From positions 20,165,716-20,229,715 of the forward strand of contig NC_045144.1 of NCBI RefSeq assembly GCF_008831285.2: a stretch of DNA of 64,000 nt, read 5' to 3'. The notes beneath the pieces are model-generated. The model ran no database searches. It saw only the letters and a program-made list of their open reading frames with translations, and was not told the DNA's origin. This document shows positions 52,301-61,754 of this stretch, one piece after another (the first letter of the stretch is position 1; each line of letters opens with the position of its first letter). This stretch comes from Nymphaea colorata. Taxonomy: Eukaryota; Streptophyta; Magnoliopsida; Nymphaeales; Nymphaeaceae. The translations under genes and the position numbers were made by a program.

Positions 52301-52910
52301 AGTAAAAAAGGAAGGTTTTAAAAGAATAAAAAGGTAGTTATGAGAATATAAAGTGTATAAAATAAATATTACTTTATAAAAAGTTTGAAAAATACACCAA
52401 CCCCTCATCCTATTCCTTCTGGTGTATACTAGTGCGTGCACAAGATTGTGCACACAACTTGATCTCACTACAACGGCCGGATCAAGTCGAAACTGGTTAT
52501 GTTAAACAGCCATATGCAATGACCAAAACACCTTCATTAAAATAAAAAATAAACTTTTTAGAAGGGTAAAAAAGATGGTGAAAAGGTTTAAAAGTCTAAA
52601 CTACCCATTATTTTATAAAAAATTTGAAAGTTACCTCCACAGTCCACCCTGTTTGGTGCATATTTGTCGCTCGATCTGGGATCAAGTTGGCCGAACGAAA
52701 GGATCAAAGTTCGCATGCACGCTGCTTTTTAGCCAGGTTACTACATGTCGGTGGCCTCAGTTCACCAGTTATTGTTGGACCTTGATTTTTTCTAAGTGGG
52801 TTGGACCTTTTATCTTATAATAAACTCAAAATTTAGCTAGTTATGACCAAGAGCTATGAGCAAATAATGTGACTGTTTTGTAGGTTTCAAAGTTAGCCCT
52901 GCATATGAAT
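49329..52910. repeat. Array spacer D-E
   Basis: No gene is seen. It starts with a deletion junction (about 49415-49428) and contains a MITE (49907-50016). The remaining blocks match the other spacers. Confidence 0.75.
49907..50016. mobile_element. MITE, copy in spacer D-E
   Basis: The ends CAGCCATTTGGCAATAG and TTTTTGTCAGATAGCCCC are imperfect inverted repeats. The interior is closely similar to the 40397 copy. Confidence 0.75.
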
Positions 52911-53178
52911 GTACCTTTGACAGCAAAAAGAGTAACAAACTTCATGGAGTAATGATATTGCACAGCATTTCATTGCACAGTTAGCACAGCACCAACCATG
53001 CACATGATCATACAAGTTTTTGGTTACTCCATTACATACATGAAAGAAAACCACAAGAAAATGCTCTCCGCTATCCTCTTAATGTAACTTTCCATTGTAG
53101 AAGTACGTTCCACAAATTCTGATGATTCATAAGGCCATCATTATTTATTTTTGAGAGGGATAGGGATCGAACGCTTGA

Positions 53179-54074
53179 TCAGTTTTGTGGAACCCCATGG
53201 GATTGCACAAATTCTGCAAATTCTGCGGCGGAACAACACCGACCATAATAGCAGCGGTATCGGCAACCGCCCCAGCCAGGGCCGCCACCCCAGCCTGGTC
53301 GGCCCCAGCCTGGACCGCCACCCCAGCCTGGTCGGCCCCAGCCAGGACCACCACCCCAGCCTGGGCGGCCGCCCCAACCTGGCCCTCCACCCCATTGATC
53401 TACATGGTAGTCGGCATCTTTCACGTCAGCATGCTTGTCATCTGCATGCAAAAGAAATTGCACATTCTCAGACAAGCAAATCAATGTAAGAGAGTTTAAG
53501 ATTCATATATGTAGACAAAAAAGCTAAAAACAGGGAAGTCGGCTATTGATAAATCAATATTGGGGAGCAAAAATGCAAGGATCTGCATTTTAGTTCATAT
53601 CGATGAGGAGAAAAGTAAGAAGTTAAAGCTATAGCTTAGCTGTTCAGTTGTGGGAAACCATAATAAGGAGACAAAATAACAATGGTGAGACCCATGGCAG
53701 ATCATCAGTGTTCTTCACAAACGCAAATCAATGAGTTTAATCAATGAGCTCACGCACAGAAGGAACCAATGGTTGGGTTAAACACCTGGAAGGCTGAGCT
53801 TATATGCGTATGCTCATGACGTGCTAGTAAATGGAAGCTGCACGTCATTAACTGCGTTCATTGGGAATGTGAAAAAATAGGCAAATCTCTCTAAAAATGT
53901 GACATGTCAAACTATTTTCTTTATCATCCGCACAGAGACACGAGAGAGAGAGAGAGAATTATGAAGAACCAGAGAATGGAACATACATTCTTTTTCGCCT
54001 AATTGGCGTGCAAATGCCACAGACAGCAATAAGAGGATTGTAAGAAAGAGAATGGGAACGGAGACACGCTTCAT
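53179..54074 (-). CDS. Array gene E: secreted GPGWGG-repeat, Cys-motif protein
   Basis: Two exons: 53987-54074 and 53179-53441, intron 545 bp, 116 residues, the longest member. The signal peptide starts MKRVSVPIL; the mature start is RQLGEKEY. The full linker DKHADVKDADYHVDQW is present. The repeat has seven PGW cores alternating GGPGWGG and RPGWGG. The C-terminus is CRYRCYYGRCC, then SAAEFAEFVQSHGVPQN. An in-frame ATG exists at 54128, but it lies only 12 bases below the TATA box and so upstream of the likely transcript start; the conserved ATG at 54074 is preferred. Confidence 0.9.
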
Positions 54075-54139
54075 TGCAGAGTTATACCAAACTAGAGAAG
54101 GAAGGCTGATGGGTGAAGAATCAAACATCCTTGCTGCTC

Positions 54140-54147
54140 TATTTATA
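54140..54147 (-). promoter_or_regulatory. TATA box of gene E
   Basis: TATAAATA on the minus strand, 66 bases upstream of the ATG. Confidence 0.8.
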
Positions 54148-54752
54148 GGGAAGATACGATACAGAGGGAGTTATGAGGGTAGTTGGGAAGGCAATGTGCA
54201 TTCAATATCTTCTTAGATGAGATTTAGCCCTCCTTCGATCCATCAATATTTAATTGAATCAGTTTCGTCGACATCTCGAGATAAGTGCACTCATAAGTTG
54301 GATGGCATTTGATTGAGTTTTCTCCCAATAATTCTCGTCTTTTACTTATTTCCAAATTCCGCCACCCAGCTTTTTCCAGATTGCTAAATTAATCAATCCA
54401 TCATCTTGTGTCCCCGTGTTTATGCAGATCCATCTCGTCTGTCACTATCGAAAAAATGTAATACTATATGTTGAGCTGAATTTGATTAGCAAGGGAAAAA
54501 AGTGTTTTTACTCTTAACTACGTCTTGTTATGCAATTTAATTGTATCTGAAATTTTACTTTCATGAACATTCGTGCCCAAAAACCATAAAAGTGGATCAC
54601 ATCAAAATTTCTTTCTTGTCATGTATTATTTTCTTAATGTCAATTCTGATAACTCTCCTTCATCTCTCGTTAAATATTTAACAAAAATAGTGATAAGGAC
54701 GCGGTTGTTAGTCCCATGTTAGGATTACTATAAACTTAGATTCGGTTTTTTG

Positions 54753-54754
<2 letters not shown>

Positions 54755-54815
<61 letters not shown>
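54755..54815. repeat. (TA)n microsatellite in spacer E-F
   Basis: About 60 bases of uninterrupted TA. Confidence 0.97.
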
Positions 54816-54817
<2 letters not shown>

Positions 54818-55412
54818 ACTACCAAAATCCGACAAATATGGCACTTTGCTCTTCTTCTCGTTTGGTATATAAGGAATAAGAGCATAATGTGTAGAAATTG
54901 ATATGAATTTGTCAAGAATAATAAGATTGTAACCAACCTTTGAAATTGTTTTCTGCCTTGATATAATCTAACTACATCTATGAGAACTCCAGGATTTACA
55001 ACCTGGAAATCCACTTTCATACAGACCATTTGGAAGCATATATGTGAACATCACCTGATAGGGATACCAAAGAAATTAAGGATCGATGAAGTATTTTTGA
55101 TCAATTTAATTTCTGTTCAAAGTCATGACCCCTTTTGTTTCCTATTATTATTTTTATGGTTAGGTAATAGATGAACTCTCAGCTCCATTGTTGGGGTATA
55201 TGCAGGGGCTTCATTAGTTAAACCCTTCACCTTTTTTTGCTGCAAACTAACTGCATAGGCCAATTTTTGATGTATGCAAAAGCAATGAACATAACTGATT
55301 CATATCCAATCCTGAGAAAAGGATTTGATGCAGGAGAAGAGTCTCTTTTTACCCCTATGTACCATCATCAGTGGGAGAGCCAGACATCTTGACCGAGGGG
55401 CACTAATTCAAA

Positions 55413-55497
55413 AGAGCACATCTGGCTCCACCTTCATCGTTGTGCTCTGTATGGACAACTGCCCACAGAAGAGCACATCTGGCTCCACCTTCATCGT
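55413..55497. repeat. Local direct repeat, 28 bp, period 57
   Basis: AGAGCACATCTGGCTCCACC and the following TTCATCGT occur at 55413 and again at 55470. Confidence 0.9.
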
Positions 55498-56141
55498 CAT
55501 TGTCTCCCAGTCTATCAAGATCATTTCAGCATGTAGTGGAGCTTAATAGTCATCATGTTTGTAGATAGGCGTAAGAATTACAACTATCTTGCAAGTGACT
55601 GGATAAGTACAAGATAGGGAGATTAGGATATGAACACTCTTAATTTCATTGACTTTGATGGGTGAGGACGATAATTTAATATGGTTATCGAGAATGTGAA
55701 CTGATCTTCGAATAAGATGGCCTAATTTTCTAAAACCATTAAAAGCCACTTATGCGATATTAATGTATAGGTGGGCAGGGTTGACTTTTGGTATATTAAT
55801 TAAGGAAATAATTGAAAAATGAAAAGTTACCAAACGTCAAAGCCAATTCAACTATCTTTAAAAGTTAAGATTATATAAATTTCAAATAAGTCAGACTCCG
55901 AAATCAATGATCCGTTGTTCACAATGTGCAGTTCATATTGACGTGTTCCTCGCTGTTCGACCTAATTGGTAGAATGGTCAACAAAGTGCTAAGAAACGGG
56001 TTAGATCGGGAGTTCTGGTCTATGCATGTGAGTGCACACATGATATTTTAGTTGCTATGCAACGGGACAGATTGGATCCGAGGGTTTGGTCTATTTTTTT
56101 AGTTTGTTGTAATGTACATGAACTTGCATTGACCTTTTAAG

Positions 56142-56232
56142 GGGGCGTTTGGCAATAAGAACTATTTTTTATTATTTTATGAATTTATCCGATATAGATT
56201 CATCAAATGCTAGTTGCTTGCTAAATGACCCA
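56142..56232. mobile_element. MITE, copy in spacer E-F (diverged, shorter)
   Basis: The ends GGGCGTTTGGCAATAAG and CTTGCTAAATGACCCA are imperfect inverted repeats about 90 bp apart, at the same spacer place as the other copies. Confidence 0.7.
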
Positions 56233-56528
56233 TAGCTGTACGCATGGATAACTTATAAATATATAGTTTAATTAGTGGTTGATCGTTTCTTTAGAGTTTG
56301 ACTCTAGATCAGCCCATTATTGCCGTTGGAAATTTAATGGGCCTGATAAAGGCCAAGTTGGTAGATCTCATCGAGAAAAAGGAAAAAAATTGGCACTAGT
56401 TGGAGCAATGGTCAATCGTAATGAATTAGACCTTATAAAGTCCGAATTAGACCTAATAAAGTCGGTGAAGTTGCACCAATCAATTTAAATGATAATTAAG
56501 CCCATTATATATGAACAGAACCCACCCG

Positions 56529-56680
56529 TTAAAGCCAGCAAACTTTTATTGAATAAGAGGTGAGTGTATTTTAAAGCCAGCAAACTTTTATTGAATAAGA
56601 GGTGAGTGTATTCAAGAGATGAATTATATGGACCCGGGTGCAATTCTGCACAATATGGACCCCGGTGCAATTCTGCACAA
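56529..56680. repeat. Two adjacent short tandem duplications (42 bp and 27 bp periods)
   Basis: TTAAAGCCAGCAAACTTTTA with its continuation GTGAGTGTATT is repeated at 56529 and 56571. ATATGGACCC, then GGTGCAATTCTGCACAA, is repeated at about 56626 and 56653. Confidence 0.9.
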
Positions 56681-59380
56681 CCTTTGGTGGATGACATGTG
56701 TTTTTTTTACCACATGAGTCTATACACAGGTATATAGACCCAAAGCTAGTTATTTGTATACCATGTGCATGAACAGAGATGTATAATGACTAAAATACAT
56801 TGATTAGAGTAAAAAAAAAGACTTTTAAAAAGGCGTAAAACATAATAAAAATGTTACAATACTGAAAGAAATATATATACCTTTATAAAAAATTTCTAAA
56901 TGGCCCAACTTCCCTCGAGTGGTTTTTGAATGCATACGAGTTGCGTGCACACTAGAACCAGCTTGGGTATTCAAGGGGTTGTGGACCTACTGCACGCAGA
57001 AACTCGGGGGATGCGGCAAAGCGACAAGCAAGTGAGGACATTTAATTTAATAGGCTGGGTCCACGGTATGGAGCTACTTTCCTCACATGGGCTCCCGATT
57101 CAGAGCAGTTGGCAACTCATCTAATAAATGAAGGCTCCTGTCAGACCACTAAAAGCTTTTACTGGTTCTGCTTTGCTTTTAACGCGAAAGACGAACATTG
57201 AGTATTGAATTGTAGAATTTCACGCAATTCGATTGTGGGTAGACATGAGCAATAACCGCATGTAAGTTCTAGGATGGCTGCCCACTACTATGACATCTCA
57301 GCCCGCACGGGTCAGAGCCATATTCTGGTCAAGATTGGATCACACAAACCTTGATGTCCATGTCCATGGAACCAGAAATTTCTGGCAATGGACTACCAGC
57401 AATAAAATTTTAAAATTTTAACAGGTACCATTGTCAATATGAAAAGAATCATTTTTTTGCAGGCCAGAACGGGCCACACCTGCATGCACCCCTACTCGGA
57501 AACACAAGTTGTTGAGGTACACATGTTGTGTCAAGCATTATGGTATGTATGTATCCCATGCACATGCACATGCACACACTCATGTTTGATGAAAAAAAAC
57601 TCGGAGTGTTACTCTCTTAGTGGTGCCAATATGTTCCTTAGATAGGCAAAAGGTCAGTATTAGATCTACAATGACGATGCTCAGGTAATCTCAAAGACGT
57701 CATTCGGTTTCTTCAGTTTCAATGACTCAATTATGTTTGCAGATTGGATTAGAACATTGGTTAGTACTGTTGTGTTCTCCTCCAGATCTTGCATTAATTG
57801 ACATCGCTAAGTTATAGTATAGCTAAGAAAGCCTCTGGTCCAATGTGGAGATTCCAATATAGTCGTTGTCATGGGGCTTACTCTTTTCGTACCTTTTCTT
57901 TTTAAGCTTAAAAAATGAACATCCTAATTCCACAATCTAAATCCTGCATCTGCCTGAAATCTACAGTAAGTTTTGGCCTTGCCGCAAGGGGTGCTCTCGG
58001 GAAACTTTAAAGTTGCGATGTACTATAAGTCTATAACTTAGATGAGTTGAACACTACCTAAAGCTTCGTCCTTTCATGTAAGAGGACATCTTGCTAAGCC
58101 TGACGTCGGATCTCTTTGACTTGAATGGATCACCAGTCTCCGATCTGTAATTTATTGAGCCTTATGCATTCAAAATAGGATACAATAATGGAATGAAGTA
58201 CTTGGGTGCCTTATACACATGGGTACTCCCCAAAGGGCATAACATATGGACTGACTGTCACATTGATTGACAAAAGCATCATTAGTTCAAGTCTTTTAAA
58301 CATAACACTTTAGTTGATAGGTATATTATAGATTCACTATGGTCTTGAAGCAACCCATGACCCTAAGGGCAGAGTGAAAGACTTCAGCTCTTCTTCGGAT
58401 AGCTTTCACTCACCCCAAGTCGCATAAGTACTCTATATTGAGTGATTACCAAAACCTCAAAGGAAACCAAGGGACTCTAATGCTTATTACATACCAGGTA
58501 CTCCATAGGTTCTATGAGTCAGATCCAGGTTTGAGCCATTCCTTTTTAAGGCTTTTTTATTTTTAGTTACAATGGGTTATGCTTGAAACTGTTTTGGGTG
58601 AATTTCTTGGATTTCTGCAAATTATTAATTGTGAATTCTTTGTTTTTTTTTTTTTTGAATTATATACACATATACTGTGGGACTTCTACCATGTCTGATG
58701 AGAATCAAGATTGTTGGGACGACGTGAGTTGTATAAACCTCTTTCGATAAACTCCAACTCTATAAACCCACAGCATAACCACTTTATGTATCTGTAATGG
58801 GATAAAGATACTGTTTCCTTAATAAACCAGCAGATTCAACAACCGAAGTAAATTATTTCACTATCAACCAACAAAAGGTTGGTGAAACAAACTGAAAACT
58901 ATTTAACGTTTCTTTATTAATTAACTATTCAACAACAAAAGCCTGCATCTGAGTCTTCTTTGACCAGTTTCCAGATACTGTTCGCCTTGGATTTTTTCCA
59001 AATGGACCAGTTGGACTTTTTATCATATAATTAGCTCCAAATTTAGCTTGTACCGACCTAGGGTTAATGAGTAAATGGTTATTAATTTCTTTCTTAATTG
59101 TGCAAAACTTAGGTCTCAAAGTTATTCGTGCATATGAATATACTTTCGACAGCAAATAGAGCAATATTGCATAGCATTTCATTGCACAGTTAACACAGCA
59201 CAACCGTACACATGATCATACAAGCTTTTGGCTCGCATTACATGAAACAAACCACAACATCATTCTCTCCACTATCCGCATAATCTATCTTTCCATTTTA
59301 GAAGTACGTTCCACACATGATGATGATTCATATGGCCATCATTATTTATTTATTCAAACGGATAGGGATCTGACGCTTGA

Positions 59381-60157
59381 TTAGTTCTGCGGAAGACCTT
59401 GGGATTGCACAAACTCAGCAAACTCTGTGGCGGAACAGCACCGACCACCATAACAGCGGTATCGACAGCCACCCCATCCAGGGCCACCACCACCGCGCCC
59501 CGGGCCCCAGCCAGGACCGCCACCCCAGCCTGGTCGGCCCCAGCCAGGGCCGCCACCCCAACCAGGGCGGCCGCCCCAACCCGGCCGCCCACCCCACTGA
59601 TCTACATCAGCATCCTTATCATCTGCATGGAAAAGAAATTGGAGAGAGACACTCAGACAAGCAGATCAAAGAGAGTGTAAGAATAATATATATATAGACA
59701 ACAAGAACAAAAGAACCGGGCAGGCCGCCATCACATAAATCAAAGTTGGGGAGCAAAGATGCATATGCTATTTAATTCATTCCAATGGGGGGAAAAGCTT
59801 AAAAAGTTAAAACAATAGCTTAGCTGTTTAGTTGTGAGAATCCATAAAAAGGAAGCAAAATAACAATGATGAGATCCGTGGCAGATCGTAAGTGCTCTTC
59901 ACAAAGGCAAATCAGTGAGTTTCACTTCTTCCGCCATCCATAAAGTCACACACAGGAAGGAATCAATGGCAGGGTTAAGCAGTACTTGGAAGGATTGAAT
60001 TATATGCATATGCTGATAGAGCTTTACTGACGTGCTAATAAATGGTAGCTACTTGCCATTAACAACGTTCACTGGGAAAGGAAAAGAGATCGGCAAATCT
60101 CTCTAAAAATGTGATATGACAAACTAGCTTCAAGATCATCTATATATACACACACTC

Positions 60158-60214
<57 letters not shown>

Positions 60215-60330
60215 TTATGGCGAACCAGAGAATGGCACATACATTCTTTTTCGCCTAATTGGCGTGCAAATGCTACAGACAGCAATAAGAGGACGGTCAG
60301 AAAGAGGATGGGGACGGAGACTCGCTTCAT
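59381..60330 (-). CDS. Array gene F: secreted GPGWGG-repeat, Cys-motif protein with altered repeat
   Basis: Two exons: 60243-60330 and 59381-59622, intron 620 bp, 109 residues. The signal peptide starts MKRVSVPIL; the mature start is RQLGEKEY. The linker is DKDADVDQW, six codons shorter than in B and E. The repeat begins GGRPGWGGRPGWGG and contains a unique GPGRGGGGPGWGG segment. The Cys motif is CRYRCYGGRCC (second Tyr replaced by Gly), followed by SATEFAEFVQSQGLPQN. A longer in-frame reading up to 60480 crosses the TATA box and is not credible as translated sequence. Exon 2 has no in-frame ATG, so it is easily missed by simple frame searches. Confidence 0.87.
60169..60210. repeat. (AG)n microsatellite in gene F intron
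   Basis: About 20 AG repeats close to the donor side of the intron. Confidence 0.95.
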
Positions 60331-60395
60331 TGGAGAGTTATACCAAACTAGGGGAGAAAGGATGATCGGTGCAGAATTAAACCTCCTTGCTGCTC

Positions 60396-60403
60396 TATTT
60401 ATA
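60396..60403 (-). promoter_or_regulatory. TATA box of gene F
   Basis: TATAAATA on the minus strand, 66 bases upstream of the ATG. Confidence 0.8.
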
Positions 60404-60602
60404 GGGAAGAAGAAAGATAGAGTGCAAAGAGAGAGAGAGAGAGAGTTATGACGGTAGTTGCGAAGGTGATGTGCATTCAATATCTTTTCAGATGAGAGTT
60501 AAAGCCAGCCCCCTTTTCATCAATGTTTAACTGAGTCGGTGTCCACGAAGTCTCGAGGTAAGTGCACTCATAAGTTGGACGGTATTTGTTTGAGGTTTTT
60601 CT

Positions 60603-61754
60603 AGGGTGGGTATCATCCGAGCAGGGCCGGCCTGGATCGGCCCGTCGGGCCCAAAGCCCGGGCCCGGCCCGGTAAACAAACGGGTCAGGTGGGCCAGGTA
60701 CCGGGCCGGGCCATCAAAAATCAGGCCCAGTCCGGCCCATTAGTGTTAACTGATGGGTTGGGATGGGCCTGGCCGGGTACCGGGCTTGGTCCACAAAAAA
60801 TCAGGCCAGCCCAACCCGTTTTGTTAACTGGCAGGTTGGGTTGGGCGAGCCCGGGGTTGAGGGAGAACTCACTGAACCAGGGGAGGCAGAACTTCTAGGA
60901 AAGGAGGACGGCGGCGAGGAACCAGCTGGCGGGGAGGGAGGTGACCCTAACTGGGCGGTATCCTCCTAGACCCTTCGTCTACCCTCCTGTCGAACGACGA
61001 CGACTACCATTCGCCTCTGTCGCAGCCGCAGTAAGAGTCAAAAAGAAGAAGACAGAGATGGAGAGGGGAAGGCGATGGAAGGCGTTGGCCTTCCGTTGGA
61101 GGGCGACGGCAGGGAAGGGAGGCCACCGGCTGGTTCGCCGTTGCCGGAGGGCACCGTGCGACCCACCGGTGCCCACCCACAGCCTGCCGGTGACTTCCTC
61201 GCCGCCACTACAGCCGCCCAATCAAGAAAAAGGGTTTTGAATTGGAAAGAAGAAGACTGGATTCTGTCGGTTTTGGGTGGGCGATGGCCCGCCGTCACGA
61301 CGGGCGATGGCCGGCCGTGCTGGCGCGACCCGCCGGCGGCCACCCATGCTGTTGGGTGGCCTGCCGATGGAGTTCCACCGTTCGCCTTAGGGATGGGCCT
61401 TTCTAAGCCCGGCCCGGCCCGGATCCTAGACCCTTCGTCTACCCTCCTGCTGCTGGATGACGACGACGACGGCGGCGTTGGCCACACCGATGGGGGTCTT
61501 GAGTCGGAGATCATCGACGGCAACAACGATTGGAAGGAAGCGATGCAAAGCCTCCTCTCCTCCTGCTCCTCGTCCCCATCGCCGCCTCCGGCCTTCTCCC
61601 CTTCTCCTCCCTCTGCTTGCTCGTCGACGTCGACCTAACGGGCCGTCGGGCCGGGCCGGGCTCACTAAAGTTGAGCCCGATAAAAAAAAAGTGCGACCCG
61701 GACCCAGCCCATACCGGGCCAGCCCGGCCCGGCCCGGCCCGACGCCCAGGCCTA
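60603..61754. mobile_element. GC-rich hAT-like non-autonomous element (about 1.15 kb)
   Basis: The composition changes sharply from AT-rich spacer to GGGCCGGCCC-rich DNA and back. The ends AGGGTGGGTATC and CGACGCCCAGGCCTA, with GGCCCGG repeats just inside, resemble hAT-type termini. The flanks GTTTTTCT (60595-60602) and GTTTTCCC (61755-61762) may be a decayed 8-bp target duplication. Other units run uninterrupted across this point (GAGTTTTCTCCCAATAAT near 31633 and 54318). An internal repeat, CCTAGACCCTTCGTCTACCC, occurs near 60966 and 61427. Frames inside have no recognisable domain. Confidence 0.65.

Larger units (their letters stand above)
54148..59130. repeat. Array spacer E-F
   Basis: No gene is seen. 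It contains (TA)n at 54755-54815, several short local duplications (55413-55497; 56421-56466; 56529-56612; 56626-56680) and a MITE (56142-56232), besides the shared spacer blocks. Confidence 0.75.

Noticed and set aside
60330-60480. Longer N-terminus for gene F starting at 60480, and for gene E at 54128
   Set aside because: The 60480 start lies upstream of the TATA box and the 54128 start lies 12 bases downstream of it, before the expected transcript start. The conserved ATG directly precedes the signal peptide.
61038-61638. Overlapping long frames on both strands at 60.9-61.9 kb
   Set aside because: Several frames on both strands are open at once within a GC-rich transposon-like insert, which is typical of stop-poor composition, not of a gene.
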